Notes: generated by a model not told the origin, from the sequence alone. 64,000 nt of DNA from Aliiruegeria haliotis (GCF_003003255.1 NZ_PVTD01000005.1:1-64000); one strand, 5' to 3'; positions 19,292-28,900 are shown, numbered from the stretch's first letter. A program made the numbers and translations.

Positions 19292-19681
19292 ATGGCACGC
19301 GATCGTCGCGCAACAAAGCGCAAGGTTTCCAAGAACATCGCCTCCGGCGTTGCTCACGTAAACTCCTCGTTCAACAACACCAAGATCCTGATCTCCGACG
19401 TGCAAGGCAATGCGATCGCATGGTCGTCCGCCGGTACGATGGGCTTCAAGGGTTCCCGGAAGTCGACCCCCTATGCCGCTCAGATGGCCGCCGAAGACGC
19501 CGGCCGTAAGGCACAGGAACACGGCGTGAAGACGCTGGAAGTCGAAGTCCAGGGCCCGGGTTCCGGCCGTGAGAGCGCCCTGCGCGCTCTGGCTGCGATC
19601 GGCTTCAACATCACGTCCATCCGCGACGTGTCGCCGATTGCCCACAACGGCTGCCGGCCTCCGAAGCGCCGTCGCGTCTGA
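19292..19681 (+). CDS. rpsK: 30S ribosomal protein S11
   Basis: 129 residues. [17 protein letters not shown] and the C-terminal [21 protein letters not shown] are unmistakable for S11, part of the platform of the 30S subunit. Sixteen bases after rpsM with GGAGGG upstream. Confidence 0.98.
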   Translation: MARDRRATKRKVSKNIASGVAHVNSSFNNTKILISDVQGNAIAWSSAGTMGFKGSRKSTPYAAQMAAEDAGRKAQEHGVKTLEVEVQGPGSGRESALRALAAIGFNITSIRDVSPIAHNGCRPPKRRRV

Positions 19682-19702
19682 GGCACAGGACTGAAAGATT
19701 CC

Positions 19703-19728
19703 GGATCGCGCCGCGACAGGCGCGGTCC
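19703..19728 (+). other. GC hairpin between rpsK and rpoA
   Basis: GGATCGCGCC (19703-19712) pairs with GGCGCGGTCC (19719-19728), one G-U pair included, with a 6-base loop. No T-tract follows. It lies in the 118-base spacer before rpoA. Confidence 0.45.
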
Positions 19729-19799
19729 GACTGCGCATTTTGATCCTCGGGCGTTCACCTTCTCGGACATGGAAGGCGAACAGGTATGGAGGCACATAC

Positions 19800-20816
19800 A
19801 TGATCCACAAGAACTGGCAGGAACTGATCAAGCCCACCCAGCTGGACGTCAAGCCCGGCGCCGACGCAAGCCGCAAGGCGACCGTCGTGGCCGAGCCGCT
19901 GGAGCGTGGCTTTGGTCTGACGCTGGGCAATGCCCTGCGCCGGGTTCTGTTGTCCTCGCTTCAGGGGGCCGCGATCACCAGCGTCCAGATCGACAACGTT
20001 CTGCACGAGTTCTCGAGCGTTGCCGGCGTCCGCGAGGACGTGACCGACATCGTCCTGAACCTGAAGGGTGTGGCGATCCGCATGGAAGTGGACGGGCCGA
20101 AGCGCCTGTCGATCTCCGCCAAGGGGCCTGGCGCCGTAACGGCTGCCAATATCTCCGAATCGGCCGGGATCGAGGTCCTGAACAAGGATCACGTGATCTG
20201 CCACCTCGACGATGGCGCTGACCTCTACGTGGAGCTGACGGTCAATACCGGCAAGGGCTACGTGGCGGCGGACAAGAACCGCCCCGAGGACGCCCCGATC
20301 GGTCTGATCCCGATCGATGCGATCTACTCGCCGGTCAAGAAGGTCTCATACGACGTGCAGCCCACCCGCGAGGGCCAGGTTCTGGACTATGACAAGCTGA
20401 CCATGAAGATCGAGACAGACGGGTCCGTCACCCCGGATGACGCGCTGGCATTCGCTGCGCGGATCCTGCAGGACCAGCTGTCGATCTTCGTCAACTTCGA
20501 GGAGCCGGAATCGGCTGGTCGCCAGGAAGAGGACGATGGCCTCGAGTTCAACCCGCTTCTGCTGAAGAAAGTGGACGAGTTGGAACTGTCGGTGCGTTCG
20601 GCAAACTGCCTGAAGAACGACAACATCGTCTACATTGGCGACCTGATCCAGAAGACCGAAGCCGAGATGCTCCGCACCCCGAACTTCGGCCGCAAGTCGC
20701 TGAACGAGATCAAGGAAGTACTTTCGGGCATGGGCCTGCACCTCGGCATGGATGTCGAGGAATGGCCGCCGGAGAACATCGAGGATCTCGCCAAGAAGTT
20801 CGAAGATCAGTTCTGA
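19800..20816 (+). CDS. rpoA: DNA-directed RNA polymerase subunit alpha
   Basis: 338 residues, the normal alphaproteobacterial length. [12 protein letters not shown] starts at ATG 19800, then the assembly domain ([18 protein letters not shown]) and, after a linker, the C-terminal DNA/activator-binding domain ([34 protein letters not shown]). The upstream in-frame extension to 19740 is not needed. Confidence 0.98.
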   Translation: MIHKNWQELIKPTQLDVKPGADASRKATVVAEPLERGFGLTLGNALRRVLLSSLQGAAITSVQIDNVLHEFSSVAGVREDVTDIVLNLKGVAIRMEVDGPKRLSISAKGPGAVTAANISESAGIEVLNKDHVICHLDDGADLYVELTVNTGKGYVAADKNRPEDAPIGLIPIDAIYSPVKKVSYDVQPTREGQVLDYDKLTMKIETDGSVTPDDALAFAARILQDQLSIFVNFEEPESAGRQEEDDGLEFNPLLLKKVDELELSVRSANCLKNDNIVYIGDLIQKTEAEMLRTPNFGRKSLNEIKEVLSGMGLHLGMDVEEWPPENIEDLAKKFEDQF

Positions 20817-20826
20817 TCTTCGACCC

Positions 20827-20850
20827 GGTCGCGCCTCTTGGGGCGCGACC
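20827..20850 (+). other. GC hairpin between rpoA and rplQ
   Basis: GGTCGCGCC (20827-20835) and GGCGCGACC (20842-20850), 6-base loop, 11 bases after the rpoA stop. No T-tract. It resembles the other stems in this cluster and may set different levels of RpoA and L17. Confidence 0.45.
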
Positions 20851-20938
20851 CGCACGACCCGGGCATGAAGCCCCAAGGAGAGCGGCCCGCACGCATGGGC
20901 TGCCGGACAAAGCAAAACGCTAAGCAAGGAAAAACGAA

Positions 20939-21349
20939 ATGCGTCACGCCCGCGGATACCGCCGCCTGAACCGTACTCATGAGCACCGTAAGGCGCTCTT
21001 CTCCAACATGGCCGGCTCGCTGATCGAGCATGAGCAGATCAAGACGACGCTGCCCAAGGCCAAGGAACTGAAGCCGATCGTCGAGAAGCTGATCACGCTC
21101 GGCAAGCGTGGCGACCTGCACGCCCGCCGTCTGGCCGCGTCCAAGCTCAAGCAGGACCAGCATGTCGCGAAGCTTTTCGAAGTCCTCGGCCCGCGCTACG
21201 CCGAGCGTCAGGGCGGCTATGTCCGCGTGCTGAAGGCCGGCTTCCGCTATGGCGACATGGCGCCGATGGCGATCATCGAACTGGTTGACCGCGATGTCGA
21301 CGCCAAGGGTGCTGCCGATCGCGCCCGCGAAGAGGCCGCCGAGGAGTAG
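20939..21349 (+). CDS. rplQ: 50S ribosomal protein L17
   Basis: 136 residues. [21 protein letters not shown] and [21 protein letters not shown] are the L17 hallmarks; a 15-residue acidic/Ala tail ends the protein. AAGGAAAAACGAA is the ribosome binding site. Last gene of the alpha operon; a terminator follows. Confidence 0.98.
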   Translation: MRHARGYRRLNRTHEHRKALFSNMAGSLIEHEQIKTTLPKAKELKPIVEKLITLGKRGDLHARRLAASKLKQDQHVAKLFEVLGPRYAERQGGYVRVLKAGFRYGDMAPMAIIELVDRDVDAKGAADRAREEAAEE

Positions 21350-21381
21350 CCTCCGGCGCTTTACAGCTAATCAATTCGCTG

Positions 21382-21407
21382 AGGCCCTCGCATTGCGGGG
21401 GCCTTTT
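21382..21407 (+). terminator. intrinsic terminator after rplQ
   Basis: AGGCCCTCGC (21382-21391), loop ATT, GCGGGGGCCT (21395-21404), then TTTT into 21407. A ten-pair stem with one G-U pair. Ends the rpsM-rplQ operon. Confidence 0.8.
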
Positions 21408-21525
21408 GCGTTCCGGGTGCTGACATGGCGATGCCGCATAGCCCGTCGCATGGTCCGGGTGTCCCCCAGCGTCAATCCGGCGCTTTCGGGTTGACCAAAC
21501 CGTCCTGTGCTGGTCGAAACGCGCC

Positions 21526-22137
21526 ATGCAGGACCGTAGGAAGATCGACCGGGAGCTCAAGGCCTTGGGGCTTCTTTCCCCAAGAGGCTACTTTGTGGCG
21601 CTGCACATTCGGTTCGCGGCCCCGTTGATGACGTTCCATTCCTACGATCGGGAGTGGGTCGACCGCTACACTGCGCAGGCCTACGCGATGCGAGACCCGA
21701 TGACGGCCTGGGCGTTCTCGACCACGGGTGTCACGCGGTGGAGCGAGGCCGGCGTTCCGGATCCATTCGGGATCATGGTGGAGGCCGCAGACTACGGATT
21801 GCGCTTCGGAATCCAGGTGGCCTGCGGTCCGATTTCCTCCCGTACCATTGCCGGCAGCGCCCGTCATGATCGCGAGTTCACGGCGCGCGAGATGGCCGAT
21901 ATCGAAGGGATCGTTCAGACCTTGCATGGCCTGACCGAGCCGCCGGAAAGCCTCACGCAGGCCCAGGTCGAGGCGCTGCGGCTCGTCGCAGCGGGAGAGC
22001 GCCACGCGGCAGCCGCCGCGCGGCTCGGGATCTCGGAAAGTGCCCTGAAGGCTCGCCTGAGTTCCGCCCGTCGGCGGCTGATGGCGCGTACGACTGCCGA
22101 AGCGATCCAGCGTGCGCGGGATGCGCGCCTGCTCTGA
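21526..22137 (+). CDS. LuxR-family regulator with autoinducer-binding domain (solo)
   Basis: 203 residues. The N-terminal domain keeps residues that contact acyl-homoserine lactones in TraR/LuxR: Trp44, Tyr48, Asp57-Pro58 and Trp72 (EWVDRYTAQAYAMRDPM, then TRWSE). The C-terminal helix-turn-helix (LTQAQVEALRLVAAGERHAAAAARLGIS, ALKARLSSARRRL) is recognisable but departs from the usual TxRExEVL and TVKxH patterns. It would be a transcription regulator responding to a signal made elsewhere or from outside; no luxI is nearby. The start ATG 21526 has a weak ribosome binding site. This position after rplQ is common in Rhodobacteraceae. Confidence 0.8.
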   Translation: MQDRRKIDRELKALGLLSPRGYFVALHIRFAAPLMTFHSYDREWVDRYTAQAYAMRDPMTAWAFSTTGVTRWSEAGVPDPFGIMVEAADYGLRFGIQVACGPISSRTIAGSARHDREFTAREMADIEGIVQTLHGLTEPPESLTQAQVEALRLVAAGERHAAAAARLGISESALKARLSSARRRLMARTTAEAIQRARDARLL

Positions 22138-22182
22138 AAGGGGCGGCTTTTCCTTTCGCGACGGCAGGCTTAGGGTGCGGCC

Positions 22183-23505
22183 ATGGCCGATCTCTTTGAC
22201 ACTCCATCCGACCGCGAATCCGGTGCATCGGCGCCGCGCCCGCTTGCGGACAGGCTTCGACCAGCAGCATTGTCCGAAGTCATCGGTCAGGACCATCTGC
22301 TTGGCCCCGAGGCGCCGCTTGGTGCCATGCTAGCGTCAGGATCGCTATCCTCGCTGATCCTCTGGGGCCCTCCCGGTGTCGGCAAGACCACGATTGCGCG
22401 CCTGCTGGCGGACGAAACCGACCTCCACTTCGTACAGATCAGTGCGATATTCACCGGGGTGCCGGAGCTTCGGAAGGTCTTCGAGGCTGCGCGGATCCGG
22501 CGTCAGAACGGTCAGGGAACGTTGCTTTTCGTCGATGAGATCCATCGGTTCAACAAGGCCCAACAGGACGGTTTCCTGCCCCACATGGAAGACGGGACGA
22601 TCGTGCTTGTCGGCGCGACAACCGAAAACCCGTCCTTTGAACTCAATGCCGCCGTCTTGAGCCGGTCGCAGGTATTGGTGTTGAACCGGCTCGACGAGGA
22701 CGCGCTGGAGCGGATGCTGATCCGCGCGGAGGCGGAGATTGGCGCGAAACTGCCGTTGTCCCGGGGCGCCCGGGAGGCGCTTGTTTCCATGGCAGACGGC
22801 GATGGCCGGGCATTGCTGAACCTGGTGGAGCAGGTATCGGGTTGGCAGGTCTCAGAACCTTTGGATGCCGATGGTCTCACGCGGCGCCTGACCCGTCGTG
22901 CGGCACAATACGATAAATCTGGCGATGCGCATTACAACCTGATTTCAGCGCTGCACAAATCGGTGCGCGGGTCGGATCCGGATGCGGCCCTCTACTGGCT
23001 GGCGCGGATGCTGAAGGGCGGCGAAGACCCCCGCTACCTTGCGCGGCGAATCACGCGCATGGCGGTCGAGGATATCGGGCTCGCCGATCCGCAGGCGCAG
23101 GGCGTCTGCCTGCAATCCTGGGAAACCTACGAGCGTCTGGGCAGCCCGGAGGGGGAGCTGGCCCTAGCGCAGGCCGTGGTCTACCTGGCTCTGGCGCCAA
23201 AGTCGAATGCGGCCTACGCGGGGTACAAGGCGGCGATTTCGGCCGCGACCCGCACTGGGTCCGAGCCGCCACCCAAGCATATCCTGAATGCGCCGACCTC
23301 GCTTATGAAGGATCAGGGCTATGGCGATGGCTATCAGTACGATCACGATGCAGAGGACGGGTTTTCCGGTCAGAACTACTTTCCTGAAACGATGAAACGC
23401 GGGATCTACTACCTGCCGGTCGAGCGTGGCTTTGAACGGGAACTCAAGCGGCGCCTCGACTTCTTTGCGAAGCTGCGATCCCAGCGGGGGGGCGAAGAGC
23501 GCTGA
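22183..23505 (+). CDS. rarA: replication-associated recombination protein A (AAA+ ATPase)
   Basis: 440 residues, RarA/MgsA, a clamp-loader-like AAA+ protein acting at stalled replication forks. Walker A GPPGVGKT (62-69), Walker B TLLFVDEIHRFNKAQQD, sensor GATTENPSF, and the C-terminal tetramerisation part (HYNLISALHKSVRGSDPDAALYWLARML, DIGLADPQA). Ends GGEER. The start ATG 22183 lies 45 bases after the LuxR gene. Confidence 0.96.
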   Translation: MADLFDTPSDRESGASAPRPLADRLRPAALSEVIGQDHLLGPEAPLGAMLASGSLSSLILWGPPGVGKTTIARLLADETDLHFVQISAIFTGVPELRKVFEAARIRRQNGQGTLLFVDEIHRFNKAQQDGFLPHMEDGTIVLVGATTENPSFELNAAVLSRSQVLVLNRLDEDALERMLIRAEAEIGAKLPLSRGAREALVSMADGDGRALLNLVEQVSGWQVSEPLDADGLTRRLTRRAAQYDKSGDAHYNLISALHKSVRGSDPDAALYWLARMLKGGEDPRYLARRITRMAVEDIGLADPQAQGVCLQSWETYERLGSPEGELALAQAVVYLALAPKSNAAYAGYKAAISAATRTGSEPPPKHILNAPTSLMKDQGYGDGYQYDHDAEDGFSGQNYFPETMKRGIYYLPVERGFERELKRRLDFFAKLRSQRGGEER

Positions 23506-23651
23506 CAGGACGAGATCACGCGATTGTTTGATTCGGGGCCAAAAGCGTTTCTTCAAAAAATCACGGCAGCTGTGCAAAAATCACCGACAGCAATTCCGCC
23601 GCGCTTCGTATAACGAGGTAGCATCCCCAGCTTGCAAGCAAGGAGATTTCT

Positions 23652-24107
23652 ATGCGCAAGTACGTTTTCGTCGCCATCGCCCTTTCCCTACCGAGCCTCG
23701 CCATTGCCGACGCGTTGACCGATGCGGTCAAGACCCGGCAGGAACATATGAAGACCTACGGCAAGAACATCGGCATGCTGGCCAAGATGGCCAAGGGCGA
23801 GTTGGACTACGACGCCGATGCTGCGCAGGCTGCGGCCGATACCATCGTCGAATACTCCACGAAGGATCAGTCCGGATACTGGCTGCCCGGAACCTCGTCC
23901 GAAGACATGCCCGGTGTCTCCTATGCGTTGCCGGCGCTTTGGACCGACGGTGCCAAGGCAGGTGAAATCGCAAAGGAATTTGTTGCCAACGCCGCTGCGT
24001 TGCAGGCAGTTGCCGGCGCGGGTCAGGGCGAGATGGCAAAAGCTCTCGGTGCTGCCGGCAAAAACTGCAACGATTGCCACAAGTCCTTCCAGGCCAAGAA
24101 AGACTGA
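23652..24107 (+). CDS. cytochrome c' (class II c-type cytochrome)
   Basis: 151 residues with a signal peptide (MRKYVFVAIALSLPSLAIA). The haem motif CNDCH (139-143) sits near the C-terminus, and the rest is helical, as in cytochromes c' of the four-helix-bundle type. These periplasmic proteins bind NO or take part in electron transfer. AGGAGA is ideally placed before ATG 23652. It is followed at once by a cytochrome b561 gene, a pairing known from other proteobacteria, so the two may exchange electrons across the membrane face. Confidence 0.9.
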   Translation: MRKYVFVAIALSLPSLAIADALTDAVKTRQEHMKTYGKNIGMLAKMAKGELDYDADAAQAAADTIVEYSTKDQSGYWLPGTSSEDMPGVSYALPALWTDGAKAGEIAKEFVANAAALQAVAGAGQGEMAKALGAAGKNCNDCHKSFQAKKD

Positions 24108-24112
24108 CGCCA

Positions 24113-24784
24113 ATGACCGACAGGCCGCCGAAAACCGAGACTCTTCACCGGGTTCGCCTTTGGGACCCATTCGTGAGGATCTTTCACTGGTTGCTGGCGG
24201 TCTGCGTGATCGTGACGTGGTTGTGGGGACAGATCAATCCGACCGGTTTTCTGACCCTGCACTTCTATCTTGGCTACACCATCATCGGCCTGCTGGCGTT
24301 CCGCCTGATCTGGGGCCTGTTCGGTCCATGGCCGGCCCGGTTCCGGGATTTTGTCTATGCGCCGGGCACGGTGGTCGCCTATCTGCGCACCGCCAGTCTC
24401 CGGAGGCCAAGCCATTGGCCGGGCCACAACCCGGTTGGCGCATTCTCGGTGTTCCTGCTTCTGGGTGCGCTCGCGTTTCAGGCCTACACCGGGCTCTACA
24501 CGGATCCCGATGATTTCATCAATGCGGGTCCGCTCGTGGCAGGGGCGGAGGGCGCGAGGGTCAGTTGGGCCACGTTCTGGCATCAGACCATGGCTCCCGT
24601 CATCCTGCTTCTGGTTGTGCTGCACCTGAGCGCCATTGCGTTCTACAGGTTTTGGAAGCGGGAAAACCTCGTTCCGTCGATGATCAACGGTGAAAAGGTC
24701 GTGAAGGGCTATGTGCCTGCCGACCGGATCATCGAAGACCTTGAAGAGGAAGCGGCAGCAACCGGAGATCGTCGCACGGCTTGA
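24113..24784 (+). CDS. cytochrome b561-type membrane protein
   Basis: 223 residues, four transmembrane helices with haem-ligand histidines: RLWDPFVRIFHW at the start, TLHFYLGYTIIG in helix 2, GHNPVGAFSV, and FWHQTMAPVILLLVVLHL in the last helices. This is the bacterial di-haem cytochrome b561 (Ni/Fe-hydrogenase b-subunit-like) fold, which passes electrons from the quinone pool. Five bases from the cytochrome c' stop, so co-translated with it. Confidence 0.88.
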   Translation: MTDRPPKTETLHRVRLWDPFVRIFHWLLAVCVIVTWLWGQINPTGFLTLHFYLGYTIIGLLAFRLIWGLFGPWPARFRDFVYAPGTVVAYLRTASLRRPSHWPGHNPVGAFSVFLLLGALAFQAYTGLYTDPDDFINAGPLVAGAEGARVSWATFWHQTMAPVILLLVVLHLSAIAFYRFWKRENLVPSMINGEKVVKGYVPADRIIEDLEEEAAATGDRRTA

Positions 24785-24815
24785 CAACCGCGTCCGGGCG
24801 CAGGACAGAGCGCCC

Positions 24816-25199
24816 ATGATCTGGTCCCTTCTCCACGTGGCCCTCGGTGGCGCAATCGGAGCATCGCTTCGCTACCTTACGGGTATCGGCACCCTGCGCC
24901 TGTTCGGGCCGGGTTTCCCGTATGGCACCCTGACGGTCAATATCGTCGGTTCCTTCATCATGGGATTCATCGTCGTTCTGCTGGAGCGAAAGGGTGGCAA
25001 CCACCTCGCACCCTTTCTCATGACCGGCATCCTCGGCGGCTTCACGACTTTCTCGGCCTTCTCCCTCGACACGATCTTCCTGATCGAGAAGGGGCAGGCC
25101 GGAACGGCGCTGGTCTATGCCGGGGCGTCCTTTGCGTTGTCGTTGACGGCACTGGTCGCCGGGCTCTGGCTCGCCAGAACCATGGTGGTGTTGCCATGA
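24816..25199 (+). CDS. crcB: fluoride ion channel CrcB/Fluc
   Basis: 127 residues with four membrane segments. GGAIGASLRYL, PYGTLTVNIVGSFIMGF and ILGGFTTFSAFSLD are the signature blocks of Fluc channels, including the Phe residues and Asn of the pore. It exports fluoride. The stop overlaps the next ATG by four bases (ATGA). Confidence 0.95.
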   Translation: MIWSLLHVALGGAIGASLRYLTGIGTLRLFGPGFPYGTLTVNIVGSFIMGFIVVLLERKGGNHLAPFLMTGILGGFTTFSAFSLDTIFLIEKGQAGTALVYAGASFALSLTALVAGLWLARTMVVLP

Positions 25200-26242
25200 G
25201 TGGTGTTCAGCAGATCGAGATTGCCGGCGATGAGGGCGACCAGCGCCTGGATCGCTGGTTCCGTCGCCGCTTTCCGCATATTGGCCAGGGCCGGATCGAG
25301 AAGATGTGCCGCAAGGGCGAAATCCGCGTAGACGGTGGGCGGGTGAAACCGGCGACCCGCGTCGAGGCAGGGCAGGTCGTGCGCGTGCCGCCGTTGCCCG
25401 AGCCCGGTGACGTGGCCGCACAGCCAGCACGCCCACAGGTTTCCGAGGCCGATGCAAAGGCGATCCGCGCGGCGGTCATCTATCGCGACGACCACATCAT
25501 CGCGTTGAACAAGCCCCCCGGACTCGCGACCCAGGGGGGGAGCAAACAGACCCGCCACGTGGACGGATTGTCCGAAGCGCTTCGGTTCGGGTTGGACGAG
25601 AAACCGCGATTGGTGCACCGGCTCGACAAGGACACATCCGGTGTCCTGCTGCTGGCCCGCACCCGTGCGATGGCAGGTGCGCTGACAGAGGCCTTCCGTG
25701 CCCGTGATACGCGCAAGATCTACTGGGCGGCAGTGGCCGGAGCGCCAACGCCGACGATGGGAACGATCCGCTTCGGACTGGTAAAGGCGCCGGGACGCGG
25801 CGCTGGCGGCGAGGGCGAGAAGATGCGGTGCATCCACCCCCGCGATGTGGACAGCACACCGGGGGCCAAGCGCGCCACGACAGACTATGCCGTTCTGTCC
25901 GATCTCGGGGGCCGGGTGAGCTGGGCGGCACTGGTGCCGGTCACAGGCCGGACCCATCAGCTTCGCGCCCATATGGCCGAGATCGGACATCCGATCATCG
26001 GAGATGGCAAGTACGGTGGGTCCGGGCAGGAGAACCTCGGCGATGGCTGGGGGGCCGGGTTGGGCGGCGCGCTCTCAAGCAAGCTGCACCTGCACGCGCG
26101 CTCCCTGAGCCTGACGCACCCTGTAAACGGCGGTCGGCTGGTTCTGACTGCGCCCCTGCCTGAGCATATGGAGCGCACCTGGAAGATGCTGGACTGGCAT
26201 GCCGGTGACGTACCGCTCGACCCCTTCGAGGAGTTGGAATGA
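25196..26242 (+). CDS. RluC/RluD-family 23S rRNA pseudouridine synthase
   Basis: 348 residues. An S4 RNA-binding domain at about 15-75 (QRLDRWFRRRFPHIGQGRIEKMCRKGEIRVDG) is followed by the catalytic domain with HRLDKDTSGVLLLAR, where Asp144 is the catalytic aspartate, and the GRTHQLRAHMAEIGHPIIGD motif. It would modify uridines in 23S rRNA; RluC versus RluD specificity cannot be told. Overlaps crcB and the HAD gene by four bases each. Confidence 0.93.
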   Translation: MSGVQQIEIAGDEGDQRLDRWFRRRFPHIGQGRIEKMCRKGEIRVDGGRVKPATRVEAGQVVRVPPLPEPGDVAAQPARPQVSEADAKAIRAAVIYRDDHIIALNKPPGLATQGGSKQTRHVDGLSEALRFGLDEKPRLVHRLDKDTSGVLLLARTRAMAGALTEAFRARDTRKIYWAAVAGAPTPTMGTIRFGLVKAPGRGAGGEGEKMRCIHPRDVDSTPGAKRATTDYAVLSDLGGRVSWAALVPVTGRTHQLRAHMAEIGHPIIGDGKYGGSGQENLGDGWGAGLGGALSSKLHLHARSLSLTHPVNGGRLVLTAPLPEHMERTWKMLDWHAGDVPLDPFEELE

Positions 26243-26928
26243 TCGCTGCCGATCCCCTCCGGCTCATCGTGTTTGACGTCGATGGCACCCTTGTGGACAG
26301 CCAGGCGCATATTCTCGCCTCCATGGCGCATGCCTATGCCTGCCTGGAGGTGGAGCCGCCTACCCGGGAGGATATTCTTGGTATCGTCGGGCTGTCGCTG
26401 CCGGTTGCCATGGCGCGCTTGTCCCCTGAGTTGACCGCAGAGCAACATGGCAAGCTCGTAGAGGGGTACAAGAACAGCTTTGCCGATATCCGGAAATCCG
26501 GTGCCCCCCTCGAGATGTCGCCACTCTATCCCGGTGCGCGGGACGTGCTTGACCACCTTCTGGGCCAAGACGAACCGCTTGTGGGGATCGCGACGGGCAA
26601 GTCGCGGCGCGGCCTGACGCATCTGCTCGATGCGCACGGGTTGACCGGGGTCTTTGCCACCGAACAGGTGGCCGACAATCACCCCTCCAAGCCGCACCCC
26701 TCGATGCTGCTGACGGCGTTGGAGGAAACCGGGGTCGAGGCCGCCAATGCCGTGATGATTGGCGACACCACGTTCGATATCGAGATGGGACGTGCGGCCG
26801 GTATGGCCACGATCGGCGTGAGTTGGGGATATCACCCGACCGAAGCGCTTGCGGCGGCGGGAGCCGAACGGGTCGTGGACCGATACGAAGATCTACCCGG
26901 CGCTATCGAACGAGTCTGGGAGGGCTGA
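26239..26928 (+). CDS. HAD-superfamily hydrolase (subfamily IA)
   Basis: 229 residues. VFDVDGTLVDS carries the nucleophile Asp13 and Asp15; GIATGKSRRGL is motif II, KPHPSM holds the Lys, and NAVMIGDTTFDIEMGRAAGM the final acidic motif. A phosphoglycolate-phosphatase-like small-molecule phosphatase; its substrate is unknown. Start overlaps the rluC-like gene (ATGA) and the ATP12 gene begins immediately after its stop. Confidence 0.92.
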   Translation: MIAADPLRLIVFDVDGTLVDSQAHILASMAHAYACLEVEPPTREDILGIVGLSLPVAMARLSPELTAEQHGKLVEGYKNSFADIRKSGAPLEMSPLYPGARDVLDHLLGQDEPLVGIATGKSRRGLTHLLDAHGLTGVFATEQVADNHPSKPHPSMLLTALEETGVEAANAVMIGDTTFDIEMGRAAGMATIGVSWGYHPTEALAAAGAERVVDRYEDLPGAIERVWEG

Positions 26929-27645
26929 ATGGCCGAGTGGAAGGTAAAGCGGTTCTGGAAGCAGGCCTCGGCGGTCAAGGCCGAGGACGGCTGGGCGATC
27001 GCGTTGGACGGACGGCAGGTCCGGACGCCGGCAAAGGCGCTTCTCGTGGTTCCAAGTCTGCCACTGGCCGAAGCCATTGCCGCGGAATGGGATGCGCAGG
27101 AAGAGCAGATCGACCCGCTGTCGATGCCGCTGACCCGGTCGGCCAATGCCGCCATCGACAAGGTGGGCCCACAGTTCTCCGAGGTTGCGGAACTGATTGC
27201 AGCCTACGGGGATACCGACCTCTGTTGTTACCGTGCCGAGGGACCGGAGCGGCTGTGCGCCCGGCAGGCAGAAGCGTGGAATCCTTTGCTGGACTGGGCG
27301 CGAGTTGCGATCGGGGTGGAGCTGGTGGCAACGGTAGGGGTCATTCCCACGGCGCAGGCGACAGAGAGCCTGGAGCGACTGCGCAAGGAAGTGGCGGCGC
27401 AGGATGCCTTCACCGTCACCGCGCTGCACGATCTGGTGAGTCTGTCGGGCTCGCTCCTGATCGGGCTTGCTGCGCTGCAAGGGGCCTTCCCGGTCGAAGA
27501 CCTGTGGTTCCGCTCAAGAATTGATGAAACCTTCCAGGAAGGCGAGTGGGGCGTGGACGACGAAGCTGCCGCGGATGCCACCCGCAAGCGGGACGCATTC
27601 CTGCATGCCGCAAGATTCCTTGAACTTTCCCGCGCGACTGCCTGA
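26929..27645 (+). CDS. ATP12 family F1-ATPase assembly chaperone
   Basis: 238 residues, an ATP12-type protein (KRFWKQASAVKAEDGWAIALDGRQVRTPAK, then AAEWDAQEEQIDPLSMPLTRSANAAIDKV). ATP12 helps assemble the alpha subunit into F1 in mitochondria and alphaproteobacteria. Directly abuts the HAD gene; crcB-rluC-HAD-ATP12 is one tightly packed unit. Confidence 0.94.
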   Translation: MAEWKVKRFWKQASAVKAEDGWAIALDGRQVRTPAKALLVVPSLPLAEAIAAEWDAQEEQIDPLSMPLTRSANAAIDKVGPQFSEVAELIAAYGDTDLCCYRAEGPERLCARQAEAWNPLLDWARVAIGVELVATVGVIPTAQATESLERLRKEVAAQDAFTVTALHDLVSLSGSLLIGLAALQGAFPVEDLWFRSRIDETFQEGEWGVDDEAAADATRKRDAFLHAARFLELSRATA

Positions 27646-27784
27646 ATCCCGCAATCGCCAGCAGATCCCTGCACAGGAATTCATCACAATGGTCGTGTGG
27701 CCTGATTTGCAAGGGAGTCGGTGAACCTCATCCCAGAGTGGCCTTGACGTTTTCCCGGGAATTTGCCCAAAGTTGATGCGTTGA

Positions 27785-27800
27785 GAGAGGGAGACCTCTC
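27785..27800 (+). promoter_or_regulatory. hairpin in the bztA leader
   Basis: GAGAGG (27785-27790), loop GAGA, CCTCTC (27795-27800) lies 80 bases before bztA. A second small stem, CACCC/GGGTG (27842-27846 with 27853-27857), sits just upstream of the ribosome binding site. The promoter itself is unclear; TTGACG (27744-27749) is the best -35 but has no good -10. Confidence 0.3.
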
Positions 27801-27880
27801 TTGCGTAGCAAATCTGGGCGAAAACGCTCGAAAAAACCACTCACCCACTCGCGGGTGTGGACCATCAGGAAGAGGTACAC

Positions 27881-28900
27881 ATGAAGAAGACCGTATTCGT
27901 AGGGGCCCTGGCTGTAGCCGGCCTGTCTGCCGGTATTGCGGCTGCCGATACGTTGGCCGACGTACAAGCACGGGGCAAGCTGAACTGCGGCGTGGCCACC
28001 GGCGTTCCCGGCTTCGCTTACACCGACGCCAATGGCGACTGGCAGGGCTTTGATGTCGCCGTCTGCCGCGCCGTTGCGGCCGCCGTGCTCAGCGACCCGA
28101 CTGCTGTGGAGTTCGTGCCGACCACCGGCAAGACCCGCTTCACCGCCCTCGCTTCCGGCGAAATCGACATGCTGGCGCGGAACACCACCTGGACCTTCTC
28201 CCGTGACGTCGACCTCAAGTTCGATTTCATCGGCATCAACTACTATGACGGCCAAGGTTTCATGGTTTCCAAGGAACTGGGTGTTTCCTCTGCGAAGGAA
28301 CTCGACGGCGCAACCGTCTGCATCCAGACCGGCACCACGACCGAACTCAACCTTGCGGACTTCTTCCGCATCAACAACCTGAGCTACGAGCCGGTCCCGA
28401 TCGAGACCAACGCCGAGGCCCAGCAGCAGTACCTGGCCGGTGCTTGTGACGTCTACACGACCGACGCCTCCGGCCTTGCCGCCACGCGTGCGTCCTTCGA
28501 GGATGCTGCCAACCACGTGATCCTGCCGGAGATCATCTCCAAGGAGCCGCTCGGTCCGCTCGTGCGCCATGGCGACAATGAGTGGGGCGACGTGGTCCGC
28601 TGGACCCTGAACGCGCTGATCGCCGCCGAAGAGCTCGGTGTGACCTCCGCCAACGTTGCCGAACTGGCTTCCGCCGCCGGCAACAACCCGGAGATCAACC
28701 GTCTGCTTGGCACCGAGGGCACCCTCGGCGAGATGCTCGGCCTCGACGCCGACTGGGCCGTCAAGGCGCTGTCCGTCTCCGGCAACTACGGTGAGGTGTT
28801 CGAAAAGAACATCGGCGAGACCACCCCGATCGGTCTGGCCCGCGGCCTGAACGCTCAGTGGACTTCCGGCGGGCTTCTCTACTCCCCGCCGTTCCGCTAA
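27881..28900 (+). CDS. bztA: glutamate/glutamine/aspartate/asparagine ABC transporter, binding protein
   Basis: 339 residues; periplasmic family-3 binding protein with signal peptide MKKTVFVGALAVAGLSAGIAAA. Landmarks: GKLNCGVATGVPGFAYTDANG, GFDVAVCRAVAAAV, FTALASGEIDMLARNTTWT, ATVCIQTGTTTELNLADFF. This is the BztA/AapJ type, which feeds acidic amino acids and their amides to a two-permease ABC importer. ATG 27881 is preferred to an ATG eight codons upstream because GGAAGAGG lies between them. Expressed above the permease genes if the hairpin behind it attenuates transcription. Confidence 0.95.
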   Translation: MKKTVFVGALAVAGLSAGIAAADTLADVQARGKLNCGVATGVPGFAYTDANGDWQGFDVAVCRAVAAAVLSDPTAVEFVPTTGKTRFTALASGEIDMLARNTTWTFSRDVDLKFDFIGINYYDGQGFMVSKELGVSSAKELDGATVCIQTGTTTELNLADFFRINNLSYEPVPIETNAEAQQQYLAGACDVYTTDASGLAATRASFEDAANHVILPEIISKEPLGPLVRHGDNEWGDVVRWTLNALIAAEELGVTSANVAELASAAGNNPEINRLLGTEGTLGEMLGLDADWAVKALSVSGNYGEVFEKNIGETTPIGLARGLNAQWTSGGLLYSPPFR

